From contig NZ_BDHH01000009.1 in assembly GCF_001748365.1 (NCBI RefSeq), forward strand, positions 158,004-211,468: DNA of 53,465 nt, in the 5' to 3' direction. The notes under the pieces are model-generated. The model saw only the letters and a list, made by a program, of their open reading frames with translations. It ran no database searches and was not told the origin of the DNA. Positions within the stretch are counted from its first letter, which is position 1; every line of letters begins with the position of its first letter. This DNA comes from Fusibacter sp. 3D3. Its GTDB lineage: Bacteria > Bacillota > Clostridia > Peptostreptococcales > Acidaminobacteraceae. The position numbers were made by a program, and so were the translations under genes. Below, in pieces: positions 1 to 7,991 of the stretch.

Positions 1-733
1 TGGACTGAACGCCATCAAGTGTGATCACTTCCCCCTCTTTGAAGGTGTACTCTGTTTTGCGCTCATGCGTGCCATCAGTAAGCAGTTTTGTAATAACGGG
101 GGTCATACTGCCCACCGGTTGAGCTTTGAACCCAATTTTACGATTATAATAGTCTTTGCTGACGGCTTGTCTTGTGCTATCTTGCCAATTATACGGCGCA
201 GCATTAAATTCATCAAAGGTTTTATAGAGCGTTCCAGTATAACCGGTCCCCAAGTCTGTTGAAGCACTTGTAACTTGCCCTTGAACCTGTCCACTTAAAA
301 CTGGGGCAAGTATGGCATCTACGCCCATGATGTTATCATTGCCGAAAAATCTTTCAAGACCGTCTGACCGCTCGGGATCGTTTCCATAGAAGGTTTTATA
401 TTGTTTATAGATTTCATCTAGTTTGATGTGGAATTCACTTTTCATCCATGTTCTATTTCCAACATCATATAATTGTCGCTTATCTAAAATTTCATTCATA
501 GGCATATATATCGTCAGAGCTTCACCGTTTTCAATGGGTGCTGTGAGTTTTACGCCTACGGTTCTAAAAGCGTAACCATTTGTTGCCATGGGGACGTCTG
601 TTAGCATGATGAAGGCGTTGTAGTCCTTATAATAATCTAAGAATCTGCTTTCAGAATCATCAGCAACACCTATGCCATACATCATTTGAAGCAGTATTGA
701 GATCACTAAAAAAATGCTAACTATTCTTTTCAT
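1..733 (-). CDS. Secreted protein of unknown function (partial, cut by left edge)
   Basis: The frame opens at an ATG at 733 and stays open to the left edge, giving 244 codons with no stop, so the C-terminus lies outside the window. It begins with a classical signal peptide: MKRIV, a hydrophobic stretch, and a likely cleavage after GIGVA. The mature part is hydrophilic and rich in Tyr, Asp and Asn, with no domain I recognise. AAGGAG lies 5 bases before the ATG and overlaps the end of the upstream SLH gene, so the two are probably co-transcribed and both exported. The signal peptide, binding site and open frame make a real gene likely; the function is unknown. Confidence 0.75.
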   Translation of the reverse strand, partial: MKRIVSIFLVISILLQMMYGIGVADDSESRFLDYYKDYNAFIMLTDVPMATNGYAFRTVGVKLTAPIENGEALTIYMPMNEILDKRQLYDVGNRTWMKSEFHIKLDEIYKQYKTFYGNDPERSDGLERFFGNDNIMGVDAILAPVLSGQVQGQVTSASTDLGTGYTGTLYKTFDEFNAAPYNWQDSTRQAVSKDYYNRKIGFKAQPVGSMTPVITKLLTDGTHERKTEYTFKEGEVITLDGVQS

Positions 734-742
734 AATAACTCC

Positions 743-2074
743 TTAATTCTGTGGAACAAGAGGAACAACATCTGATAAGTAAATTTTGTGTCCCAAAGTT
801 ACTTCCCCATGATTCCATTCAACATCTGATTGTCCAAGATAACTACCCGTTACCATTTCAAAATCAACATAGTACCATTGGTCTACTTTAAGCTCTACAT
901 CACCCATACTTGCTTCTTGACTTGGAGAGTGATAGATAAAATAAAGTCGTCCTCTTGTTCGCTTTAATCCATCCGAACTTCTATAAAATACTGATTTATC
1001 TGTTACAAACTGGCTTTCTACAACAAGCGTATTATTCTTTATCCAGTCTAGTCGTCTATTAATCCAATCTTCTGTGCTATGGTCAGCTACTTCATAGTAT
1101 TTTAAGTCTTTTTCATATGTTATGATATCATCGTATGAGAAGTTATAAAGCACTTTTAAGCCATTTACCGCAGTATCATAGTATTCGTCAACGGCCTCTT
1201 TTTTCTTTTCATAGGTTTTGTAAAATGGTGATTTCCACTCTAAATTGATATAGCCTTCGTAATCGTAATAGTCTGCTAAAGCTCCCGAAAAAGCATTATT
1301 TGTATGAGTTTTAAGTTCGCCTATTACAACTTCACTCTTTATTACTGGCTTTCCATCTAAAAATTGAACTTTTCTTGCCACGTCACTTTCTTTAGGTATT
1401 TTCTTTTCGACAAATGGCGCCACACCATTTTTAACCGCTCCCGCTTCTGCCCTTTTCTCCTTATCCAACACTCTCTCTATAACCACACAAGCCCCGCCAC
1501 GATTTAAAATATCTTTAGGGTTAAAGTGATTCGCATTGCCAGTAAACACTCCTTTTTGAAGCATACTGTAAACACTATCCCTATAAAGCGAATTAATCTG
1601 ATCGTGGTCAAAGATCACTTGATCCAGTATAGGTGTGTAACACTGGTCATACTGGATCCCCTCTTTGATCTGTAACGCTCTATAAAGTACTGTTGCGGAT
1701 TGTTCTCTTGTGATTTCATTTGTAGCATCTGCCATGGGCTCACCTGTTTTAACAAGTCCAAGTTCGTACGCCCTTTTCATGATCGGCACATCCCATGATT
1801 CACTAGAGCTTGCATCTTGAACAGTCTCATTCATGGCTTTAAGGGTTAGGGATAGAAACTCCACGTTGCTGATGGCTTTATCGGGTTTGAATGTACCATC
1901 GGGATATCCTGAGATTACGCCTTGACCGACAAGTGAAGTAACGAAGGGTTCTGACCAGTGACCTTGAATGTCGGTTGGGGTGGATGTAGCAAACGAGGGT
2001 TGTGCTATGATTATAGTTTGTGTTAGGATGGTTAGGGTTAATAGGGTTGTGGTTAAGATTTTAGTGAGTTTCAT
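743..2074 (-). CDS. S-layer homology (SLH) domain exoprotein
   Basis: This is a 443-residue cell-surface protein. I chose the ATG at 2074 because AGGAGGA sits 6 bases upstream and the protein then starts with a signal peptide (MKLTKILTTT, then a hydrophobic core). Three SLH repeats follow in the first 200 mature residues. The first contains DIQGHWSEPF and GYPDGTFKPD, the second NEITREQSATVLYRAL, and the third is centred on GNANHFNPKDILNRGGA. SLH repeats normally anchor proteins to pyruvylated secondary cell-wall polymer. The C-terminal half (about residues 230-443) is Tyr- and Asp-rich and not assignable. It is followed after 9 bases by another exported protein, so the pair may be a surface-protein operon. 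Confidence 0.9.
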   Translation of the reverse strand: MKLTKILTTTLLTLTILTQTIIIAQPSFATSTPTDIQGHWSEPFVTSLVGQGVISGYPDGTFKPDKAISNVEFLSLTLKAMNETVQDASSSESWDVPIMKRAYELGLVKTGEPMADATNEITREQSATVLYRALQIKEGIQYDQCYTPILDQVIFDHDQINSLYRDSVYSMLQKGVFTGNANHFNPKDILNRGGACVVIERVLDKEKRAEAGAVKNGVAPFVEKKIPKESDVARKVQFLDGKPVIKSEVVIGELKTHTNNAFSGALADYYDYEGYINLEWKSPFYKTYEKKKEAVDEYYDTAVNGLKVLYNFSYDDIITYEKDLKYYEVADHSTEDWINRRLDWIKNNTLVVESQFVTDKSVFYRSSDGLKRTRGRLYFIYHSPSQEASMGDVELKVDQWYYVDFEMVTGSYLGQSDVEWNHGEVTLGHKIYLSDVVPLVPQN

Positions 2075-2207
2075 AAAATATCCTCCTATTTGATCTGTTT
2101 TTTGGGTGGTCTTTATCACTTTATAATGTAGTAGGTGGGTATCAATGGGCGAGTGCGACAAAATAATGAGGAGACTTACGTCACTCTATAGCTCTATTTC
2201 TCATCGT

Positions 2208-2242
2208 GCTCAACTTTTGACTTTTGACACTCTAACCCATGA
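2208..2242 (+). repeat. Dispersed intergenic repeat, copy A
   Basis: The sequence around TTTGACACTCTAACCCATGA (2223-2242) recurs in two other gaps. The 26 bases at 2208-2233 match 23249-23274 at 23 positions, and 2223-2242 matches the complement of 18081-18100 at 18 of 20. All copies are non-coding. Nothing else is evident in the 2162-2500 gap apart from AT-rich leader sequence for the SLH gene. Confidence 0.5.
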
Positions 2243-2499
2243 TTTTGTATCCTCACAATACATTTCAGTTCTCCATATACACATCTTATTCTATTTAATC
2301 ATTTTGGGTTAAATTCAAACTGCCGCATAATAGAAAATATGTTATTTTAAGTATATCATGTTTTCTCACAGGACATCAAGCTATTTTTAGCATTTTTTTA
2401 CATTTAAAATTGCAGTGAATCTCATTTCATCGTCGACAAGTCACAAAGACTCGTTAAGAAATAGCCTCACTTCTTCTTTTGATATTGGCCATAGAACGC

Positions 2500-2527
2500 A
2501 AAATAGAGACGTCCCGAAGGCATCTCT
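2500..2527 (-). terminator. Terminator of the 45-codon gene
   Basis: On the minus strand AGAGATG and CGTCTCT pair (one G-U), continued by CC/GG closing a TTCG tetraloop. One bulged A lies on the 3' side, and ATTTTG follows. It starts 8 bases after the small gene's stop. The U-run is short, so this is a modest terminator. Confidence 0.55.
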
Positions 2528-2535
2528 ATAAGGCA

Positions 2536-2673
2536 CTATTTTCTATGAACTTGGGTATGTATGCCCGGTTTTATGCGTATGATCTCATTTGTACCCTCGT
2601 ATTCCATTCTAATCTCTGGTTTGTAGCAAACATTTTCCATGATCCAAATAATCGTGTACTCTTTATGATGCAT
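2536..2673 (-). CDS. Small protein of 45 residues, unknown function
   Basis: This is an ATG-initiated frame of 45 codons, MHHKEYTIIWIM... to ...TQVHRK. AAAGGAG sits 6 bases upstream of the ATG, a promoter-like pair lies about 80 bases further up, and a hairpin follows the stop. That combination (binding site, promoter, terminator) argues for a real small gene rather than a chance frame. The protein has alternating charged and hydrophobic residues, one Cys, two N-terminal His and no membrane segment. I recognise no family. It lies between the kam operon terminator and the SLH gene and has its own transcription signals. A larger plus-strand frame across the same bases has no binding site and I treat it as a shadow. 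Confidence 0.55.
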   Translation of the reverse strand: MHHKEYTIIWIMENVCYKPEIRMEYEGTNEIIRIKPGIHTQVHRK

Positions 2674-2749
2674 ACAATTCTCCTTTAAAATTTAGTCATA
2701 TTGTTGTGAAAGTACTATTGTCTCTTAACAACAAATGCGATTTTTTTAA

Positions 2750-2779
2750 AGTATATCATAAGGTGTTACGAAAAAGCAA
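2750..2779 (-). promoter_or_regulatory. Candidate sigma-A promoter of the 45-codon gene
   Basis: Minus strand: TTGCTT (2779-2774), 18-base spacer, TATACT (2755-2750). The -35 box lies in the loop between the two arms of the inverted repeat 2764-2793, so a protein bound there would cover it. Confidence 0.45.
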
Positions 2780-2793
2780 CAACTTTCGTAACA
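2764..2793. repeat. Inverted repeat straddling a -35 box (operator candidate)
   Basis: TGTTACGAAA (2764-2773) and TTTCGTAACA (2784-2793) form a perfect 10-base inverted repeat with a 10-base centre. A run of T follows on the plus strand, which would also fit a terminator, but there is no convincing plus-strand gene to terminate. A second imperfect repeat built on the same GTTACG word lies at about 2849-2882, which favours an operator cluster. Confidence 0.5.
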
Positions 2794-2848
2794 TTTTTTT
2801 ACATTTTATTTGTAATCTTAAAAAAATTAAGACTTCTCCCATGAAAAC

Positions 2849-2882
2849 TGTTACGTTGTGTACGTGGTACAACACGTAACAC
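2849..2882. repeat. Second GTTACG-type inverted repeat
   Basis: GTTACGTTGTGTAC and GTACAACACGTAAC are complementary at 12 of 14 positions around a short centre. The outer word GTTACG/CGTAAC is the same as in the repeat at 2764-2793, so the region holds four half-sites within 120 bases. Confidence 0.45.
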
Positions 2883-2890
2883 CATATAAT

Positions 2891-2927
2891 AAAAAAAACC
2901 AGCAGTCAAGGGATCGATGACTACTGG
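2891..2927 (-). terminator. Terminator of the kam operon
   Basis: Minus strand: CCAGTAGTCA pairs with TGACTGCTGG (one G-U) around a 9-base loop, followed by eight T. It starts 27 bases after the kamE stop. Confidence 0.85.
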
Positions 2928-2953
2928 CTTATAAACGATTCTACATTTGTTGC

Positions 2954-3712
2954 CTAAACGAGTTTTCTTTCAACAAGCTGTTGTACTACAAAAGATGCCA
3001 CATCTTCTGCAAAAGTACCTGTTCCAAAACCTGCATCGTAACCCAGTTCTTTTGCAAGTTCATATGATATTCTTGGACCACCTGCACAGACGATCATTTT
3101 ATCTCTGATGCCTTCGGATTCAAGCAGTTCGATTAGTTCCGTCATATTTGGGATATGAACATCTTTTTGAGTAACGATTTGTGAAACGATGATTGCATCT
3201 GCATTCAGCTCAATAGCTTTTGCAACAAGTTCCTCATTTGGCACTTGTGCGCCGAGGTTATGCGCCTTAACACCGTGATATCTCTCAAGACCGTAGTGCC
3301 CATCATAACCTTTCATATTCATAATCGCATCGATACCAACAGTGTGGGCATCTGTACCTGAACATGCACCGACGATAACCACATCTCTTTTAATATTTTC
3401 TTTGATATAATCTTCTACGCCATACTTATCCATAACGTCAGATTCAACCTTAGGGACTTCAATCGTCGTATAGTCAACTGTATGCATGCATTTTCCATAC
3501 ATGATGAACATCGTATAGCCTACACCAAGGTCCTCTGCATGCACAACTGCAGGCTCATCAATACCCATTTTTGTGAGTAATTGTTTTGCAGCTTCTTTAC
3601 TTTCTTCGTTGCAAGGAATCGGTAAAGTAAAAGAAAACTGCATCATACCATCGTTCATGGTATCACCATAAGGCTTAACTTTCGTTAAATCTAATCCGCT
3701 GTTTACACGCAT
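2954..3712 (-). CDS. kamE: Lysine 5,6-aminomutase, beta subunit
   Basis: This is the cobalamin-binding subunit of D-lysine/beta-lysine 5,6-aminomutase (252 residues). With KamD it moves the terminal amino group of beta-lysine to C5, giving 3,5-diaminohexanoate, in the cytoplasm. The B12-binding signature is visible as D121-A-H123-T-V-G126, with the SQIV segment at 177-180 and the AGG at 210-212. K134 in the MNMKGYDG segment matches the lysine that holds PLP as a Schiff base in this family. GGAGG lies 9 bases before the ATG, and the start overlaps the kamD stop by one base (TAATG), so the subunits are translationally coupled. It is the last gene of the operon and a strong terminator follows. 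Confidence 0.95.
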   Translation of the reverse strand: MRVNSGLDLTKVKPYGDTMNDGMMQFSFTLPIPCNEESKEAAKQLLTKMGIDEPAVVHAEDLGVGYTMFIMYGKCMHTVDYTTIEVPKVESDVMDKYGVEDYIKENIKRDVVIVGACSGTDAHTVGIDAIMNMKGYDGHYGLERYHGVKAHNLGAQVPNEELVAKAIELNADAIIVSQIVTQKDVHIPNMTELIELLESEGIRDKMIVCAGGPRISYELAKELGYDAGFGTGTFAEDVASFVVQQLVERKLV

Positions 3713-5268
3713 TACTTGTTACCTCCTAGCATCATTGGAATAAATGGATTAAAGTAATTTTCACCTTTTTGAGTGACCCCATCAAGGCCTTTACCACCAT
3801 CCATTTTTCGTGTCACATCTGCAAATTTACCCTGTTCAATCGTACTCATGATACCCATTTTCTCAATATCCTTTAACATATCAGCCGCCTCAGCAAGGAC
3901 AGCTTGAGCTCTTTTTTGGATGATACCGTCTTTTTTGTATTCAACTTCATCACCAAGATGTCTCATGTTTTTAAAGATGTATTTCGCATTTTCAATGGCA
4001 AGTGCTCTGTCTTGAAGCAGTGGTGTATGAATGGCTTCTGTCATCATGCCAAGTAGTTGAAGCCCTTGATTAGTCATGATTGAAACGGTGTTGAAAAGCA
4101 CATCTTGAATATGACCTTTAAAAATATTACCCGTCATATACTTTGTTGGCGGCATATATTTAAGCGGTGCATCCGGGAAAATTTCACGTGCCATTTGCGC
4201 TTGTGAAAGCTCTAATAAGAAGCCGTCTTCAGTATCAGGATTCATTTCAAATGCATGCCCAAGTCCCATTTGTTCCTCTGGTAAACCTGCTAATAACGCA
4301 AACTGTTCGTTGATAAATTGTGAAGCTAAAACTGTATGCGCTTCTTCTATCGCATCTGATGTGGTCAAGTAGTTATCTTCACCTGTATTGATGATGATCC
4401 CTGCAAATCCATTGATCACACGTGAGAAAAACTGATCTACGAGCGTTCTTTGCATATTGATATCTCTAAATAGAATACCGTAAAGCGCATCATTTAGCAT
4501 GACATCAAGTCTTTCAATCGCACCCATTGCAGCTATTTCTGGCATACAAAGTCCTGAACAATAGTTACAAAGTCTGATGTATTTACCAACTTCTTCACCC
4601 ACTTCATCCAGTGCCTTTCTCATGATTCTAAAGTTCTCTTGCGTCGCATATGTCCCGCCGAAACCTTCTGTAGTCGCGCCATATGGCACGTAGTCCAAAA
4701 GGCTCTGAGCTGTAGTACGAATAACTGCGATAATATCTGCGCCTTGTCTTGCTGCAGCTTGCGCTTGTAAAACATCTTCATAGATATTTCCAGTTGCAAC
4801 GATCACATATAAATAAGGCTTTGGGCCTTCGCCTAAGTTGGTTAAATAAGCATCTCTTTTCGCACGATTCGCACGGATACGCTCTACCATTTCTTTTGCT
4901 ACAGTTTCTATCGCTGCATCTATTTTGGAACGCTCTTGAATTTCAATTTTTGTGAGATCAATTTCATTTTTAGAAACCAACTCTGCAATCTCTTGAGGTG
5001 TTTTCGAAAGTGCTACCATGGCATTTCCAATCCAGAATGATGCGCCTTCGGATAAGCCCCCACCATGCTTGATATTGTCGATAACGACATTTGGAAGTGG
5101 TCTTTCTAAATCATCAATCCCATCTATCCCAAGTAGTCTTGCCACAGTTCTCTCGACAGAAACTGTCGTATGGCGTTCAATAAACTTTTGTGTATCTTCA
5201 GCGATTATTCTTGCTGACTTTCTAGCGCCCTCTACCACGCTAAAATCCAGATTTAACTTACTCACCAT
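3712..5268 (-). CDS. kamD: Lysine 5,6-aminomutase, alpha subunit
   Basis: This is the large TIM-barrel subunit of lysine 5,6-aminomutase (518 residues, the usual length), which binds substrate, adenosylcobalamin and PLP together with KamE. Family-typical stretches include the N-terminal LNLDFSVVEGARKSA, the IRTTAQSLLDYVPYGATTEG segment and the glycine-rich C-terminus. The ATG at 5268 has GGAGG 5 bases upstream, and the gene overlaps the end of kamC by 11 bases. kamE follows with a one-base overlap. The tight coupling kamC-kamD-kamE fits an enzyme whose maintenance proteins are made alongside it. Confidence 0.95.
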   Translation of the reverse strand: MVSKLNLDFSVVEGARKSARIIAEDTQKFIERHTTVSVERTVARLLGIDGIDDLERPLPNVVIDNIKHGGGLSEGASFWIGNAMVALSKTPQEIAELVSKNEIDLTKIEIQERSKIDAAIETVAKEMVERIRANRAKRDAYLTNLGEGPKPYLYVIVATGNIYEDVLQAQAAARQGADIIAVIRTTAQSLLDYVPYGATTEGFGGTYATQENFRIMRKALDEVGEEVGKYIRLCNYCSGLCMPEIAAMGAIERLDVMLNDALYGILFRDINMQRTLVDQFFSRVINGFAGIIINTGEDNYLTTSDAIEEAHTVLASQFINEQFALLAGLPEEQMGLGHAFEMNPDTEDGFLLELSQAQMAREIFPDAPLKYMPPTKYMTGNIFKGHIQDVLFNTVSIMTNQGLQLLGMMTEAIHTPLLQDRALAIENAKYIFKNMRHLGDEVEYKKDGIIQKRAQAVLAEAADMLKDIEKMGIMSTIEQGKFADVTRKMDGGKGLDGVTQKGENYFNPFIPMMLGGNK

Positions 5269-6871
5269 TTGATCCTCCTAATATTACTTTAGCTTTACTT
5301 ATAATCGTATCATCAAGTCCCATAAATTTGGAAATTCGGATTGCATCTTTAGGTATTTCTTTTAATTGACTGACCCGCACCAATCTATAGTCCATCAACT
5401 CATGAAGTAACATCATGCCCTTTTCACCTTCTAGATGACTAAAATCTACCTCTGAAAGCCCTCTGACCTGATAGTGATCCACGTGCTCTATATTGGTGAG
5501 GCCATCATAATGCGTCGTGATCACCGTCACAAACCGACTTCCAGACAAATGTTCTATTAATGCTCTAGAAATCGCATATCCCTCAAGTGGATTTGTCCCC
5601 CTTGCGAGTTCATCGATGAGTATAAATCCATATTGATCCTGCCTTCTGAGGACTTCACCAATTTTATGAATTTCTCCCCCAAAAGTACTGAGACCCATAT
5701 CAATAGACTGTGAATCCCCTACCGATATAAATATGAAGTCAAATAGGCTTATTTCTGCTGATTTGCAAGGTACCAGAATGCCATAATGGGCCATGGCTAC
5801 AATAAGACCTATCATCTTCATTGAAACCGTTTTACCACCCATATTTGCCCCTGTAATCAAGGTTACTTTTTCAGTGATTTCCACATCAATGGCTGTATAG
5901 TTTTTCTTTTCGAGTGTTAATCTATTGGCGACCTTGAGGTGTCTTCCTGCCTTTATGGCAATCTTGCCTTCTGTGCTAAGTTTGGGTCTTGTACAATCGA
6001 ATGCTTTTGAAAAGATTGCTCTCGCTATGAGATAATCCATTCTGCCAATCCTATTAGAGTTTTCCACTAAACACTCTAACGTTGCCTTTAGAGCCAAAGA
6101 TAATTCTGTTCTTATGAGGTATTCCTCTTCTTCTTCTCTAACCACTAACGATTCTAAAATTTCCGTGATTTCAGCATCTTGCTTAATTCTATAAATCACT
6201 GTGGTTGGCATTTCAGATTGATATTCTATTTTTTCATAAGAAGTAGCAAATTTTAACAGTTCACTCGCAGATTTTTGGATTTGAATATCACCATTATTTT
6301 TAACCCTAAGTGTTTTAGACTCAAGTTCCTGTTTGACGACTTCATTTTGTTCTTGAAGCTTTGATTTTTGTATTTCAATTGTTTTTCTGATGGTCTTAAG
6401 TGTTTCTGAGTACTTGTTATAAATATAAAAACTTTGTATGCCCGTTTTTTCTGGATCAAGAATTTGAATGACTTCGTCCACGGATTCTAATGCGTCTCTA
6501 AGACCCCGTTTTTCCCAGCCAGTTCGATCTAGAACAGCACGGATTTGTTTCATGAGCATCGCCATAATTTTGATTTCAAAGAGTTCGGTAATCGATAAAG
6601 TTTCACCAGCCTCTATGCGTTCGTAAGTACTGCCAAGCTGTTTGATATTTTTAAAGATACTTTTAAGCTCTAAAAGCTCATAGCGCTTATCCTCTAATAA
6701 TTGAATGACTTTCTCAAGGTCATCGAATTCATGTTCAAGTAAATCTAAATCACCTCGTTTAAAGGGAAGTGCGCCACGCTTTTCAAGTTCGCCATAAGGT
6801 GTTTCTACTTTTATGCGTTCAAATATAAATTCTAAATCTAGATCATTATATTGTTTCTCACTTAAAAACAT
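5258..6871 (-). CDS. kamC: KamC, MutS-like ATPase of the lysine aminomutase operon
   Basis: This protein of 537 residues carries the C-terminal core of the MutS family. Walker A is GANMGGKT (341-348), Walker B is ILIDE (417-421), and the switch-like TTHYD is at 452-456. A long helical region rich in Lys and Glu (about 40-250) replaces the lever domain. The mismatch-recognition N-terminus of true MutS and the Smr nuclease tail of MutS2 are both absent. In lysine-fermenting Clostridia and Fusobacteria this gene accompanies kamB and is thought to help reactivate or protect the B12-dependent 5,6-aminomutase. That role is from genomic context in the literature, not from this sequence. AAAGGAG lies 8 bases before the ATG, and kamB ends 12 bases upstream. 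Confidence 0.88.
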   Translation of the reverse strand: MFLSEKQYNDLDLEFIFERIKVETPYGELEKRGALPFKRGDLDLLEHEFDDLEKVIQLLEDKRYELLELKSIFKNIKQLGSTYERIEAGETLSITELFEIKIMAMLMKQIRAVLDRTGWEKRGLRDALESVDEVIQILDPEKTGIQSFYIYNKYSETLKTIRKTIEIQKSKLQEQNEVVKQELESKTLRVKNNGDIQIQKSASELLKFATSYEKIEYQSEMPTTVIYRIKQDAEITEILESLVVREEEEEYLIRTELSLALKATLECLVENSNRIGRMDYLIARAIFSKAFDCTRPKLSTEGKIAIKAGRHLKVANRLTLEKKNYTAIDVEITEKVTLITGANMGGKTVSMKMIGLIVAMAHYGILVPCKSAEISLFDFIFISVGDSQSIDMGLSTFGGEIHKIGEVLRRQDQYGFILIDELARGTNPLEGYAISRALIEHLSGSRFVTVITTHYDGLTNIEHVDHYQVRGLSEVDFSHLEGEKGMMLLHELMDYRLVRVSQLKEIPKDAIRISKFMGLDDTIISKAKVILGGSNGE

Positions 6872-6883
6872 AGGGCTTCTCCT

Positions 6884-7909
6884 TTATAACGTCATGACAT
6901 CCACTACGACTAAGTCCTTTAATGCGTCTGAGAGCCTCCCTCTAAAACTTTCAGAATCATAAAAATAACCCGATGGCGCATAGGGATTTATGGTAAGTGC
7001 CATTAGGTTGATTTCATAACGCACTTTAATGGTGACACCCACACGCATAAAGTAGTTCCAATCTCTCTGTTCAATAAAAATTTTCGTCGCATCCCCTACG
7101 ACATAAGTCGCTTGCCTTGCATAAGGTGATGATTCCAGTATATCTTTGAGCGTCTTGGTAACAAGTGCCCCTTTTATAAAAACATATTGACTGTTTGCTT
7201 CAAGATGTGTGCCTATGATGCGTCCAGATAGTAAAGCGGTTTTTAGCGTGTCTAAAGGTGTCACCCCCAAAGTGTCATCTACAATATAAACGCCTTTTTC
7301 CTCGCCTTCCTTGTCCCAAAGACCCATAACCGCCTCATCTTTAAGTCCTTCTAATTTAAAAAGATTGGCTCTATGAACCGTTTGTTCTATGGTCCTGTTC
7401 ATATCTCTGCTCAGCACCGCACCTGTTGACAAGATACAGGCATCTGTAATGGCAGGAGATGCAGATGACGCTCTGTCAAGTGCACCGTCCACCAATACGC
7501 GATCAGCACCTAGTGTGATCATTCTTTCCGAAACTTTTCTAACCGTGTGGTTCGTCGTTGGACCTCCGAGTTGAACATAACCCTCATTTAATGCCCGACC
7601 GATGATGATTTTGCCCATTGATGTTTCATATGCGGTCACTTCTACAATCTCAAGTTTCACCTCAGACAGATTAAATAGCATTTCTGCAGTGGCGATCAGT
7701 GTCCCTTTAGTAATAAAAATCATTGGTTTTTCCGTTCGCGTTACGATATCCTGACGTTCACCATCTCTCCCTATAGAGGTAAGCCCCAATCGTATTTGAT
7801 TTTCACTAGCAAGATCAATAAGATAATTGAGTGTGACTGTTTTACCCGCGTTTTTTGCCATGCCAACAATTGAAAAAATTTTATATTCATTTTCAAACAG
7901 TTTCATCAT
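6884..7909 (-). CDS. kamB: KamB, P-loop protein of the lysine aminomutase operon
   Basis: This 341-residue cytoplasmic protein has a P-loop near its start, GMAKNAGKT (about 16-24), then an acidic-switch-like TSIGRDGE segment and a long alpha/beta region with no family I know outside lysine clusters. It sits between kamA and kamC, as in other lysine fermenters, where KamB and KamC are regarded as an ATPase pair keeping the adenosylcobalamin enzyme KamDE active. I infer the same here. GGAGG is 7 bases before the first of two adjacent ATGs. The 82-base gap to kamA shows no terminator, so I consider all five kam genes one transcript. Confidence 0.85.
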   Translation of the reverse strand: MMKLFENEYKIFSIVGMAKNAGKTVTLNYLIDLASENQIRLGLTSIGRDGERQDIVTRTEKPMIFITKGTLIATAEMLFNLSEVKLEIVEVTAYETSMGKIIIGRALNEGYVQLGGPTTNHTVRKVSERMITLGADRVLVDGALDRASSASPAITDACILSTGAVLSRDMNRTIEQTVHRANLFKLEGLKDEAVMGLWDKEGEEKGVYIVDDTLGVTPLDTLKTALLSGRIIGTHLEANSQYVFIKGALVTKTLKDILESSPYARQATYVVGDATKIFIEQRDWNYFMRVGVTIKVRYEINLMALTINPYAPSGYFYDSESFRGRLSDALKDLVVVDVMTL

Positions 7910-7991
7910 GGCGGGTCCTCCGATGTCATTCCTTAAATTTAAATAAATTCTATATTAACGCCCCAAATAGGATACTCTATCTCTTAAACGA

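Noticed and set aside
2479-2688. Plus-strand frame of 69 codons
   Set aside because: No ribosome binding site or promoter. The opposite strand has a 45-codon gene with binding site, promoter and terminator over the same bases.
2764-2800. Inverted repeat followed by a T-run as a plus-strand terminator
   Set aside because: No credible plus-strand gene precedes it. The repeat frames the -35 box of a minus-strand promoter and shares its half-site with a second repeat nearby.
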